Under the pieces are notes generated by a model. The model did not search any database and was not told the DNA's origin. It was given only the letters and a program-made list of their open reading frames with translations. Shown here piece by piece: positions 38,188-49,661 of a stretch of DNA of 64,000 nucleotides (positions are counted from its first letter, which is position 1; each line of letters starts with the position of its first letter). The stretch comes from Omphalotus guepiniiformis. Taxonomy: Eukaryota; Basidiomycota; Agaricomycetes; Agaricales; Omphalotaceae. The stretch spans positions 1,240,001 to 1,304,000 of the forward strand of contig JAQOOI010000064.1 of NCBI GenBank assembly GCA_028554645.1, given 5' to 3'. Both the position numbers and the translations under genes were made by a program.

Positions 38188-38562
38188 GCGTAGACCAGTT
38201 CGGGCCTTGTGAAACATCTCGTTCTGGGTCCGCAGGTAGTTCGCAGGTTGCCTAGTGGCACCGTGCCCTCCATAAACACCTACCTCCTATCGGGAGTTCT
38301 ATAGCTTCAAGAGCCTGAAAGGCGGGTGCTTGATAGCACTTTCACACTATTATCATTCAATATATAAATAACTGGGTTAATGTAGTGTATAGTTACATTT
38401 ACAAGGTACATGAGAAAATAGACGATAAAAATGATGACCACCAGCTCTGAATCAAGGGAAACCTTGAGATAGCAGAAACGTCAAAGAAACACAATTCTGT
38501 AAGTACATGTTACACTGGAACCTCGATATAGCCAAAAAAAACCAGATGCTGCTAGGAAGAAG
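38188..38562. other. 375-bp convergent intergenic region
   Basis: Lies between the stop of the RBR ligase gene and the stop of histone H1 copy A. It holds the two 3' flanks only; no gene, RNA or repeat is seen. Confidence 0.4.
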
Positions 38563-39725
38563 CTAGGCCGCAGACTGGATGTATGAACAATGTCAGTCAA
38601 GCTCAAGCAGTCAATAGTGGATAGAAAAGTGACCTTCTTCGTCTTCGACGCCGGTTTCTTAGCAGCAGTCTTGGATGCAGGTTTGGCCCTAGATGTAGGT
38701 CTCGCCTTCGACGCAGTATCACCCTTAGCCTTGGCAGTGGTTGATTTTGGCTTAGCTGCAGGCTTCTTAGCAGTGGCATTGGCCTAAATGACAATGCACT
38801 CAGTAAGAGGAGGGGTGCAAAATTTGATATAAATCTACCTTCTTTACTGCAGTGCCCTTCTTCACGGTGGACGATTTCTTTGCCGACGTAGCAGCCTTCT
38901 TTGCGGCAGCAACTTTCTTTGCGGAACCACTAGTCTTCTTCGTCTGTGAAGCTTTCTTTGCAGCAGAAGAATATTTCTTGGTAGGAGCAGCAGCGGATTT
39001 GGTAGTGGCAGTAGAGGCTCTCGCGGCAGGGGTAGTCTTTGCCTTCATCTTCGTGGCGGGAACTTTCTTCGTGGCAGTGGCGGTAGCCTTGGTAGCGGTG
39101 GTCTTGGGTTTCGCGGTAGAAGGTTTTTTGGTGGCGGGAGTAGCATTCTGAGGAAAGAGAAAAGAAAAATGAGATAAGTGGTTGTGCCTAGGAAGTACAG
39201 GACAACACTGACCTCCTTGGCGGCATCAGTACGAGTCTTAGGAGCAAGCTTCACCTTGCCGGACGGTCCTAGTCACCATGTATGAGAACACAGCCCAAAA
39301 GATAGAAGAAAAGACTGGACCAACCCTTAGGCAAGACGAAAACGCCTTTCTCGCTTCCAGATGTGATGGCACGATTGAGCTGGCTAGCAGCGGAGGCATT
39401 CAAATCGATCTTGTATTTGGTCTCGACGAACTGAAGAAGTTGCTGAGTATCGTGAAACGCGGATGGAGTGAGCGACCAAACCTTCTTGATTGTGGGGCGC
39501 GATACACCGGAACGGGCATCCTCGGGATGAGCAGTGATACACTCCTGAGAGAATAGTATCGTTAACGTGACGCGAGATAAATGCGAAGACAGTACGACAA
39601 GAAGGAAAGGAACTGATAACATTGATCATATCAACCCATGACGGATGAGTAACAGCGTGAGACTTGGTGGCGGTTGGTTTTGGCTTCGCAGCAGGGGTAG
39701 CAGAAGCTTTCTTGATAGCAGCCAT
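38563..39725 (-). CDS. Linker histone H1, copy A
   Basis: Linker histone binding nucleosome entry/exit DNA. The start MAAIKKASATPAAKPKPTAT is a short basic tail. The globular H15 winged helix is split by introns: HPSWVDMIN, then ECITAHPEDARSGVSRPTIK, then FVETKYKIDLNASAASQLNR and ITSGSEKGVFVLPKGPSGKV. The long C-terminal tail is Lys/Ala/Pro-rich and built of KKA/TKK/AAK units (AKKAATSAKKSSTVKKGTAV). It ends KKSAA at 38563 after a last intron. Order and spacing of introns match copy B at 49662-50808, showing a duplication. The C-terminal tail is encoded by four or five exons, so tail length could vary by splicing. Confidence 0.88.
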
Positions 39726-40296
39726 TGAGATGAAGTATATGTGATAGGGGGATAGAGAGATGAGTCGAAATAGCTGGCAATCAGGACGGGGGTATGGCGA
39801 GGGAAGAGGAAAGAAAGTGTTTGTTGTCCGAAACCCAGAGCCCAAACACCACCTGCTAGTACCACGTGACGTCTGACGCACCGACACCAAAGACAAAAAC
39901 AAAAAGCGTTGCATCCAGCTTTTGGCTATCTGTTCACCGAAAGACGAGGTGTGCAATTGAGTAGTGTCCAGGAGAAAGGCAACAGAGAGAAGGCAACGAA
40001 GGCGATTGTATGACCATGTTCAGCGTCCGTTCATCCATGTTCAGCAGCATCTGTAAGGCAAGAGCAGAGTGTTGAGACATGTTGTTTCGACGTAGCTCCA
40101 GCTGAGTAATTCTACGAAAAGCAGTCAAAGCTGAGTATTTGTGGTTGAAGGAGAAAGAAAAAGGCAAGATGCTACGACAACTTTGCTCAACGATCATCAC
40201 TCGGGTACTCGGCCCGAATATATTGCTTTGTCATCAAATTCAATAAGCAAAAAGTTGACCGAGGAAACTACTTTGCAATTGAGCCTACTTGTACTA
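39726..40296. other. 571-bp intergenic region: H1 copy A promoter and AP-3 beta 3' flank
   Basis: Tandem gap. It contains CACGTGACGTC at 39863-39873, about 138 bp upstream of the H1 start. A minus-strand ORF at 39934-40200 has no recognisable product and is probably chance. Confidence 0.45.
39863..39873. promoter_or_regulatory. CACGTGACGTC composite site upstream of H1 copy A
   Basis: CACGTG overlapping a TGACGTC half-CRE, about 138 bp upstream of the histone start. Copy B has TCACGTG at a similar distance. Confidence 0.4.
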
Positions 40297-43014
40297 TCAT
40301 GAGAGTCTATCCTGCGCCTCAGTGTCACCAGAGTCCTCTTCCTCTTCTTCACTCTCTTCTTCACTCTCTTCTCCTTGTTCTTCCCCCTCCTCCTCTCCTT
40401 CGTCACTTTCATTGTCGTTACTGCCACTCTCCTCTTCGCTTTCCTCTTCCTGATCACTGTCTTCTTCGTAGAATTTATTCAAATCATTCGTCCACGGACG
40501 CTGACTACTGTTTTGTGATCCGCTTGAGGGAGAACTTCTTCCGGTAGGCGTCAGCACCACCGGAGGTGACATGCCCTTCGAGCCTGTTTGCGCTTGCGAA
40601 GACATCGATGTCGGAACAGGCGCAGATCGAGGTACATCATCCGGTGAATCCCTAAGAGATGATTCTACACCTTTTTCTAGCCAGTCTGGCAGAATATGAT
40701 CACCAAGTGCTGGTCTCCCTGTGATGACGCCGAGAGAACCAAGAACCAGATCGTTTTTACCTACAAAGGATCAGGAATAATGTTTGAGATCTACACATCA
40801 TTGAAATCACTGACTTTCACTCTCATCATCAACTATGCTGGTCTTGCCGTCAAAGAGAACTAGTTTTACTTGCTCCCTTCGCAGCACAACACCTCCTCTC
40901 TCCAGAGGTTCGTCTTCGATGCTCTCAGCAAGTGCCGATGGAGCCACACCAACGAGGAGAGAAGTTATCATGCGGCCGCGATCTCGAACATCGTAGTCTT
41001 GATCATACCGAGCCAGAGAAAACACGTATCGACCCAAAAGCCCTAGCGTTCGGTCCACAGGACTTAGCACTAACAATTTTGCAGCGAGTGTTATGATTTG
41101 GAGTTTGACCAATGAGTCCTATTCAGTAAAAATTCAGATTGCCCATCATCAGTGACTTGACATAACCTTCGTACCTCTCGGGAGAAATTTTTGACAGTTT
41201 TCCTCAGAACATCGGGAGCCCACTCGGCAATCCCCTCTGGGCCAGGGCATGGCTCTTGCGAGGCAGAATATTGTCCGACAAGCCATATAACGCATGCCCT
41301 CGCATGAGGGTGTCGAATGTCATCAATCTTCCGTGCGAGTTGAGATATGATACTGAGCGAAGATTGTGAAGGACCAGCAACAAAGGTGTGCGAAAGCTGA
41401 CACTGCACGAGATGCTTCAGAACAAGGACCGCACTACTGACAACCACATCTACAGTCGTGTTAACTACGCAGGAGCGGAGAATGGCTTCAAGTTCTTTAC
41501 CATAGTTACTCTTGATCATCGCTATGAGCGCAGTAAGACACTGCTGACTTGACTCGGGAATGCGGTCTGCACATTTACCGATGGCGTCTATGCTATCCGA
41601 GACCACTTGATCATCAGGATCGTCAGTATATTCCTTGATTTCATTGAGTCTGGAAGGTAAACACACATGCCATTCGAGACTTACTATTAGTTCACGGATA
41701 ATGGCTTGATGATTTTCGAAATTGATTAATCGAACCAGTATCTTGATTTTGTCGCGTTTCACTTGCCGTGCATCCTCTGAGAGAAGGAAAAATCGAACAT
41801 AGTATGGGGAAAAGAGAGCCTAGAGAGTGTGTGTTAAATCAGTTTCAGTGTAAGTATCAGGAAGTAACGCACAGTGGCTAATCTGGTTATAACGAGAATA
41901 TATGCAAGCACTACTCGTTCGACTTCTTTCGACGTCTGGAGCAAACGAAGTAGCGGTGCTACAATTTTTGTATGCGTGGAAGGAGGTCCCACATACCAGA
42001 AAGTTCGAGAGACTGCTAGTACAACAGCCGGGTTTCGGCTTTGGAGTAACGGTTCAGCAGACGTCAATAGTAACTGCACGTCTTTGTCTACTTCTTCTCC
42101 TCCATCCATCTTCGCTACGGGTCTCGGAAGCATTGTCCTTGCGTAGCGTAAAAGGATGTTCAGCAGGTCGACCTGACCCCACTCGTCAACTTCGACCAGT
42201 ACTTTGCATAGCCGCCTATACCGCTGATGCAGTAGGTCGAGACGTGTCGGGCACACGGAGTCGAAAGCTACGGCAACGCTCCCGATGGAAAGTGGGGATG
42301 TGTCCCGGAGCATATTTGTGATGATTTCAATTAAAGAAGGTAGATGACTTTCGTCTAATCTAAGATATTGGCTCAGAGACTATCACAACAAGAGGACCAG
42401 ATATACATACTGGTAGCATTTGGGAATGGCTAAAGCCGCAACCTTTCTTACATACGGACTAAAGTCTGCAGCACATTTCTTGATTGCAAGCACAACGATA
42501 TTGCCGATCATTGGAACGCGGATTCCACTGAGCACCCGGAGGGCCATAGCACGGATGAAGGGATTGCTGTCATTGAGATCCTTTTGGAAAGTATTAATCG
42601 AGAGTAGAGCGAGATCCGGTTCTTGCTCGGCATATCTGAGCACATAAATGTACACCAGTTTCCGTATTTCAAGGTTTTGAGAAGCCACATTCTTTACGAC
42701 TTGAGCAAAGTACTCGGACACATTACGACCTTTTGATATAAGCTAAGAGCGTGTCATTCCGATACATCTGCCTAATAGAAATGATATCTCACCGCTACGA
42801 GTCGTTTCATAGCATCGAGCTTCTCCCTGTCGCTACTAGAATCGAGCTGCTTGCGAATGTTCCTTCCCTTCTCTTCCGGCGAGTCAAAATAAGCTGAATT
42901 TGACCGAGTTAAAGCAATATCTCTAGTGCGTTCAGATAAAGATTCTTGAAGCCGCATGCCCAGTCTAGATGCATTTTCTGTGATCGTATTCAGATAGTCG
43001 ACACCGCTGGACAT
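40297..43014 (-). CDS. APL6: AP-3 adaptor complex beta subunit
   Basis: Large subunit of the AP-3 coat that sorts cargo from Golgi/endosome to the vacuole. [20 protein letters not shown] leads into [20 protein letters not shown] and [20 protein letters not shown], the highly conserved adaptin start, then [20 protein letters not shown] and [24 protein letters not shown]-like helical repeats continue to about 40800. The C-terminal hinge is extremely acidic and Ser-rich ([20 protein letters not shown], near 40330-40480), a hallmark separating AP-3 beta from AP-1/2/4 beta; no ear domain follows. I chose 43014 because it begins the conserved part and leaves the divergent SERINC start free; an upstream in-frame Met at 43149 would overlap that gene on the other strand. 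Confidence 0.9.
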
Positions 43015-43091
43015 GACGTTCACAAACAAGTTTTCCAAATAAGGAACTCGAGTATCGACTGTGCATTTCACATTCTCTAACCACAACAACC

Positions 43092-45043
43092 ATGGGTGTC
43101 CTTCTATCTCTTCCACTGGCTGCAGTCTTTGGGTCTGTTGGCTCGTCATGTCTTGCGGGTCTCGCCTTCTGCTTCACTTCTACAGCAGGTTAATCATTTC
43201 AACTTATTCCTGCAAATGAACCGCACTTACGTGATATTCAAGCCTCCATGTTCTGCAAGTCTTGCAACTGCAACTCTTCAATAGCCACCCGAGTGGGATT
43301 CGCAGTATGTGCAAGTAGCTTGGAATAATGAGCTTGATCTCTCATTACCGCATGTCAGATCATCTTCTGTCTGAATTCCATGCTAGCGTGGTTAATGAGA
43401 ACAGACTTTGCCATAAAGCAAATTGAGAAATGGAGTTACGACTATATCAAGATGGACTGTGCTGGAGACAAATGCTACGGTGTACTTGCGGTGGGTATAC
43501 CTAGAGAGTAAAGCACACTCCCTTCTGACGAATGTCATTCTAGGTACATCGTATTTGTTTCGCTTTGACATTGTTCCATACGATTCTGAGTCTGGCACTT
43601 ATCGGAGTCAAGGACACTAAAGATAAACGGGCTGCGATTCAGAATGGCTGGGGTCACATACAGATTTCATTCTAATTATTTTATTGCTAAGAAATTTTAC
43701 AGCTGGTGGGGTCCAAAAGTCTTACTCTGGCTGGTACTTCTCGTGGTATCCTGGTTCATCCCGAATCCATTCTTCATGTTCTGGGGAAATTACGTTTCTC
43801 TTATTGGCGCCACACTTTTCATTCTGCTTGGCCTTGTGCTACTTGTTGATTTTGCCCACTCGTGGTCGGAGACCTGCCTCGATAATTGGGAAAACTCCCC
43901 GTCAAACTCGAACTTATGGCAATGGATTCTTATTGGCTCCACAGCCTCGATGTACATCTTCACTATCACACTGACCGGCCTTCTCTATGGCTTCTTCGCT
44001 GGCTCAGGATGCTCCTTGAACCGATTCTTTATCTCCTTCAACCTAGCACTCTGCATCATCATCACTATCATGTGTGTGCACCCAGTAGTGCAGGAGTACA
44101 ACCCTCGCTCGGGACTCGCTCAGTCAGGTATGGTCGCTGCATACTGTACCTATCTCATCGTCTCTGCCATTACGAATCACACGCATGAAAACTACTCGTG
44201 CAATCCTCTCAGGGGTGGCAGCACTACAGCAACTGGAGCAAAGACGACCACTGTCATCCTCGGCGGTCTGTTCACCTTCTTAGCAATCGCATATTCCACA
44301 ACGAGGGCCGCCACCAACAGCCGTGCATTGGTTGGTAAGAGATCCAAGGTTGGAGCTCTCCATCTCGACGGAAATGACACACTCGATGGTCATGCCGAAC
44401 TCGGTGTCGTCAACACCCAACCTGGGCGCACTGAGTCGCCCAGGTATCAGGCTTTATTGGCTGCTGTCGAAGCAGGGTAATGTCATTAACAACTTCATGA
44501 CTTGAGGACGTAGCGCTGATGCTCATCTTCGCAGCGCGATTCCTGCTTCCGCACTTCACGAAGATGACGAAGAGGAAGAGGAAATTGTTGGCGATAATCG
44601 GGACGATGAACGATCTGGGACCAGATACAACGTATGTATTCTTCATCCCCTGAATTTCAAGCATGTTCTCAGCTTGACTGTTCAGTATTCTTGGTTCCAC
44701 GTCATCTTTGTGATGGCTGCGATGTATGTTGGTGCATTGCTCACTGATGCGTAAGTCTTGAAGAGCGCTTTTCTTGAGCTTCCGTTCACCGCCGGGCTTA
44801 TTATAGGAACGTCGTGTCCAAGAAGCCTATCGAGGGTCCCACAGATCCTAACAACGACGTTTACATTGGTCAGTCTGAGGTTGCTATGTGGATGCGTGTT
44901 GTCTCTAGCTGGATATGTATCTTGCTGTACACTTGGAGTTTGATTGCACCAGTTATCATGCCAGACAGGTAAAAGTGTTTATCCTGGCTCCTTTGTTCTA
45001 CTACTCAATGCCCTTTTATCTGCTCAGATTTAGTGATTTTTGA
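43092..45043 (+). CDS. TMS1: SERINC/TMS1 family multi-pass membrane protein
   Basis: Eukaryotic membrane protein of the SERINC family (Tms1 in yeast), proposed to act in serine-lipid incorporation or lipid scrambling; located in endomembranes or vacuole. The start MGVLLSLPLAAVFGSVGSSC is conserved, followed by CKSCNCNSSIATRVGFAVIF and DCAGDKCYGVLAVHRICFAL. Ten or so membrane helices can be counted: LWLVLLVVSWFIPNPFFMF, SLIGATLFILLGLVLLVDFA, WILIGSTASMYIFTITLTG and others, with the family block CSLNRFFISFNLAL. A cytosolic acidic loop (DEEEEEIVGDNRDDE) lies before the last two helices (YSWFHVIFVMAAMYVG; SSWICILLYTWSLIAPVIMP). The last exon adds RFSDF; stop at 45041-45043. The start codon is only 77 bp from that of AP-3 beta. 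Confidence 0.93.
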
Positions 45044-45988
45044 TGAAGTCGAGATTATTACTCCACCTACCCCCACCCTTTTCTTGTATTGTAACGGACT
45101 ACTAGTAATGTATATGAGTGGCTGCATTCCTGCTTTAATGGCGAATAAGGAAAACATTACCGCTGCTGCTACATACAACTTCTGGACTACTCATGCACCA
45201 CATCTAGAACAATAATTCTTCGTCTTATGAACAACATTTTTGAACCTTCAGCAACGGAGCAATAAGACCCACCCCGTCTATCGGCGGTGACTCTCCGAAT
45301 GAGCATTTGGAGAAAGACGAACGTGCTAAAGCAGAGGTAACATGTACAGTAATATTCTCAGGAGCATATGCAAGCAATGAGCAAGACATCCCCCGACGGT
45401 AGTAGGTTGAGGAGAGGGGCCGAGAGAAAGCCACAAAGAATACAATCTAGAATAACTCTCGAATGAACAAGTCGAAAGCGATCCGGGAAGAGGTGAGAAG
45501 AACTAGAGCTCGAGAGACGAACAAGACTAAGAATTTATGAAAAGCACGAAGACGAAGAGGATACTAGTGTACTGGTACGAATGGGTGTTATGTATAACTG
45601 ATATAGGGGTATTCTTTATACTTCTTTCGTAAGGCTATCGGAGACAAGTGAAGGATAACAAAGACAGACTGGATGGACATCAGGGGACTAAACGGGCTAT
45701 AAGGATACTTGTTGGTTGAGGAGAGCCCCACAGTCTGAAGGATCAAAGAACAAAAGGACAAGATAGAGTGGGGAGAGGCAAGAAGCAGACATATATAAAA
45801 ACACAAGCGAGGATAAAGGAAGAATACTATATCTGATACATTTGAGGGTAGTCTAATCGGCCTTTTGAATGGTTTCGTGTAAGGTAAGGATAAAATCATA
45901 CAATGGAGAATTCCAACGAGACATCAAAGTAATAAAGACACAGCGAAGAAAACGACGAAGACGAAGAGAGTTCAATGTGGAAAGGTTG
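45044..45988. other. 945-bp convergent intergenic region
   Basis: Between the stops of the SERINC and GDS1-like genes. It probably holds both 3' untranslated regions. A short open stretch near 45252-45335 is conserved-looking in codon use but has no start or partner exons. Nothing else is supported. Confidence 0.4.
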
Positions 45989-48900
45989 TTAGGAAAGATT
46001 CCGTGATCCACGTTTGATAGATCTAGTCCTAGACCTAGCAGCTATGGCATTAGCAACCCTCTTGGATCTCCGCAAGGTGGAGCAATTTGTATCAGCCGCC
46101 GGAGAATCTGGGGCACGTGTAGAACTATGAGCAGGCAGTATTGCACGATCAAGCTCCGGAGATGACGGACAGGACGACAACGGTGAGGATGGAGGGGAAG
46201 GGGATTGTTGGACACGGGAACGGCGTCTGCGAGTCCGGGAGGATAATGAGTGCAACAATGAAGATGCAGACGACTGAGATGACGTAGACGAAGATTGAGA
46301 TGAAGACGAAAGCGTGGTTTCAACGCCATCTGCCCCTTCCACCTCTTTTTCCCACTCTAGATTGACGCACAGCTCGGAGAATATCTGTTCCTCTGTCGCG
46401 CTTAGGGGAACGTCCACCGGTGAGGGTGCATGCACCGACACTCCAACCATTGTGGCACTTGTGAAGCCTGATGAAGGGAGGGAGGGTGAAGGCTCACTGC
46501 CCTTCGCGGCAGCAGCAGCAGCAATGAGAGTCGGGTTCGGCGGGTGTGAGCTAGTAGACAAAGAGGAAGTAGTTGCTTGTTCCTCTCCAAAGCTCTTTCC
46601 GAACTGACCCATCAAAGGACCATTTGTAATGCTTTCCCGCGTTTTCCACACAAATTGACGAAGAGCACTAGGAAAAAGCTCGACAAGTTCATCAGCGAAG
46701 AATATGTCCAGGGCGGCGCACAACGGAGAGTTGGCTGGGAGGTCTTTGACATACTTCCGCGCGGCGTCCAAAGGAACCCAAAGTCCTCTTATCTCTTCTT
46801 GGCCTTTCGTCACCAGGGTCGCACCAGGGATTGATTTGCATGCCGGCTGGGCTATTCGAGCAAAGCTGCACACCGGAGTTAAGTTCACAAAGTCAGTATC
46901 GATGCGACGCAAGAGAGTATATGGGCCTAGAGATGATTGGTACACCGCGATGCCTACCAACGTCACATTGTTAGTCAACGAAAATGACATACACGAAAAA
47001 GACATACCCTCGATATGTGTAGCACAGACCTGGGGCACGCAAGGATCGCATGTCGTCACCACGACAGCGGTCTCATCACGACACACCTTCCGAATTTCAC
47101 TTGGGCTAACACACGGAGGTGGCGTTTGCAAGTTCACGTCAAAGCGGTCAGCCATCGAAAGAGGTGCGAAGGATACTGTCGGTGAGCCCATAGACAACGA
47201 ATGTACCAGAGACGACAGGCTATGTGTGTCGACCGGAGCAGTATAAGTATGCGGAGGCCGACGAGGTGTCTCAGGCGTTGGGTGAGTGAGGAACGAGCCA
47301 CTGCCGTCAAGAGAAAGTGAGGGTACGGTTCGAGCTCTGGGCCTTATCGGCGGAGAGTGTTCCCACGCACCAGGTGATAACGGCGAGACTGGGAAAGCAT
47401 CCCCTTCACTGGGCGGCATTGCAGATAAGGAAAGCTCACAGCTGAATGGGAGATAGCCGGACGCTGGGGTAACAGGAGACAGGAGATCTTCATTCTGGGA
47501 AGAGGAAGATTGGCGCCACGCCGTGAACGCGGGACCAGAGAAAGACAGACTCATGTCAGCCAAATCATCCTCTTGCTTGATTCGAGTGAGGGGTACAGGA
47601 GGAGAAACGGAGGATGAAGGGGAAGAAGAATTGGAAACGGTGGCTTCCAGATCCCAGTCCCATCCGAGCGGATATGGATACGACTCTTCTACCTTGACAA
47701 GAGTATCGCTATGCGGAATAGAAGGAAGAGAGACAGGTACTTTAGCCTCTAAGCCGACATCCAGCTCATCTTCCCATTGATCGAGTAGTCCTTGCACGTC
47801 TCTGGGTTCCTCCTTGACCTTGATCGGCCCCATGGGAGATACAGCAGAAGCGGGTACGAAGAGAGGGGGTGCGGAGGGTGATCGTGGCCCTGGTGACTCC
47901 CACGAGGTACTATGTTCGCTGTGTTCTTCATCCTCCTCGTCCCAATTGTCCGAAAAGTCATCTTCGTCGTCGTTCAAGTCGTCCGACACAGACTGGGGTA
48001 GGTCATCATCCTCATCAACGGCCATGACATCATCCTCCTCAGGTTGTGCCATCGATTCAATGTCCTCGTCCGAATCTGGGGGCGGAGAGGCAACACTATA
48101 AGGCACAGAGGGGGAGCGCCTGAAAATGTTCATGGACGATGCAGGGATATCAACAGAGTTGTGAAGGAGAGGGAAGTGTGAGTAGATGGGATACGATGTG
48201 TAGTCCGTACAAGGAGTATAAGGTGGAATAGATATTGATCGGCGGGGGTAAGGTGGTAGACACGAATCTTCCAGGCGTGGTTCCACCGGTGAAGCAGGGT
48301 CCCCATCATCATATTCATCATCAGAGTCCTTGGATAAATCGATTATTTCTTTTGCCTGGGCCGAGACGGATCTAGATCTGTTGCCGGCAACGACCTGAGC
48401 GAGTGGCGGCAGTTTGAGAGTGAGCTTTACTTTAGCTGGCGGTGGTTTGTCGTCGTCGCTGAGAGCTTGAGAGGAATCGGAGTCGTACTCCTCGTCGTCG
48501 GAAGAGGTGGTGGAAGATAGAGGGGAGGAGGGACGATCATCGGAAGGTTGCTTCAAGACGCAACCACGGGAGGACCTCCGCTTGCGCTTCTCACCACACT
48601 GCTCCTGCCGGATCCTAGCTTCCTTGCGCTTCTTGTAGTAAGTATCCTTGCTTGCGAGGTCAGCAAAATTGGCGAGACTTATGCCTGCACGGGCGAACGG
48701 ACAGGGCGCGCCTGTGACGCGACTGAGATACCATACTACGGTGCCTCTGCGAAAATTGGTGAGACGGGCAGGCTCGGATGAGGAGGTGGAGGTAGACGGA
48801 TCGACATGTGCGCCACCGGAACGTGAATGAAGGGCAGGAAGAAGCTGGTCATCGGCAGCCGTTCCGGAGAGAACATGCTTGAGTAAAAGAGGTTGATCTT

Positions 48901-49289
48901 GCTGAGCGTCGCAGCGCTGCATATGTGCGCGAAGGTATGTTGTGATTGCCTGGGACGCTGCGGAGACGCTAAACAACACATACACGGAGTCAGCACTGAA
49001 ACCGGGATGTAAATTGAGTGGAAAACACGCACTTCTGACAAAGCAAACCGCAGCGAAGAGTCATGTCTGAAAGGTCCTTGATAGTCATTGCCTTGTTGTC
49101 CACAGAAAGAAAAGCCTTGGCGATAGCTGCGAAGACCTTACTGGTGGCGTCGTCGTGGTGCAGAATAACATTTTGAGGGATGATAGGCTTCAGAGGGATT
49201 GAAAGTAAGGTTGGCTGAGGAGACTGTCTGAGACGAGCGGAGGGTCTGACTGTGCGAGTGCGAGTGACTGGGAGAGGTGGGCCATCCAT
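45989..49289 (-). CDS. GDS1-type winged-helix protein with a C-terminal APSES/KilA-N-like region
   Basis: Predicted nuclear regulator of about 1050 residues. Exon 1 (49289 to about 49035) reads MDGPPLPVTRTRTVRPSARL and then the Gds1 winged helix: VFAAIAKAFLSVDNKAMTIK, SAASQAITTYLRAHMQRCDA, QPLLLKHVLSGTAADDQLLP and RRGTVVWYLSRVTGAPCPFA. A long disordered middle has acidic tracts (EDDVMAVDEDDDLPQS) and many S/T-P sites. Near 46640-47010 is a second fold: GIAVYQSSLGPYTLLRRIDT, DFVNLTPVCSF and RGLWVPLDAARKYVKDL, with the order R-R-x-D-x-x-x-N-x-T then G-x-W-V-P-L of APSES DNA-binding domains. An in-frame 54-nt intron (47007-46954; GTATGT, GACTAAC, GGTAG) lies just before it. The C-terminus is basic and Ser/Arg-rich (RSRTRSIKRGSRNLS), probably a nuclear localisation signal. 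Confidence 0.8.
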
Positions 49290-49661
49290 TCAAGTGGCGG
49301 TACTAGTTCAAGAGTTGCCCTCATTTGATCGTCCCCTTCATTTTTTATCTCGAACCCCCTCGGTCACTCCTTCTATTTACGGCATTTGCTTCCGGGGTCC
49401 TCTTGATTGCCGAGATTTGCCGTCCGATTCTTATCACGTGCACCGTCACTCCGTTGTTCTAAATCCATCTTATTCAACAAGAAATATCATATATGCTCTT
49501 AAAAGTACATAGCAGCGTATCAGACACAGAAACAGAAAAACAGAAATTCAAACATGAGAGCAGAAAACGTAGAAACTAATAATCACACGCTTATAATGAT
49601 AAGTGCAGCTCAGGGCTGTAAATAGGAGCGAAGGGAGTCAATTTCGAATCGGCAATCGAAC
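49290..49661. other. 372-bp intergenic region: GDS1-like promoter and H1 copy B 3' flank
   Basis: Tandem gap containing TCACGTG at 49434-49440, 145 bp upstream of the GDS1-like start. No gene or RNA is seen. Confidence 0.4.
49434..49440. promoter_or_regulatory. TCACGTG upstream of the GDS1-like gene
   Basis: TCACGTG core 145 bp upstream of the start codon at 49289. Confidence 0.35.

Noticed and set aside
38852..39151. Phe/Ala/Val-rich plus-strand ORF looking like a membrane protein
   Set aside because: It is the antisense of the Lys/Ala-rich H1 tail; AAG/GCN codons read backwards give Phe/Leu/Ala. The same applies to 49885-50241.
39934..40200. Minus-strand ORF between H1 copy A and AP-3 beta
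   Set aside because: No homology signal or splice partners; it overlaps the presumed promoter of H1 copy A.
45225..45434. Possible extra last exon or small gene after SERINC
   Set aside because: SERINC already ends with the expected PDRF tail; the open stretch lacks a start, partner exon or family match.
47814..48101. Ser-rich plus-strand ORF opposite the GDS1-like gene
   Set aside because: Shadow of the acidic Asp/Glu tract of the real gene on the minus strand.
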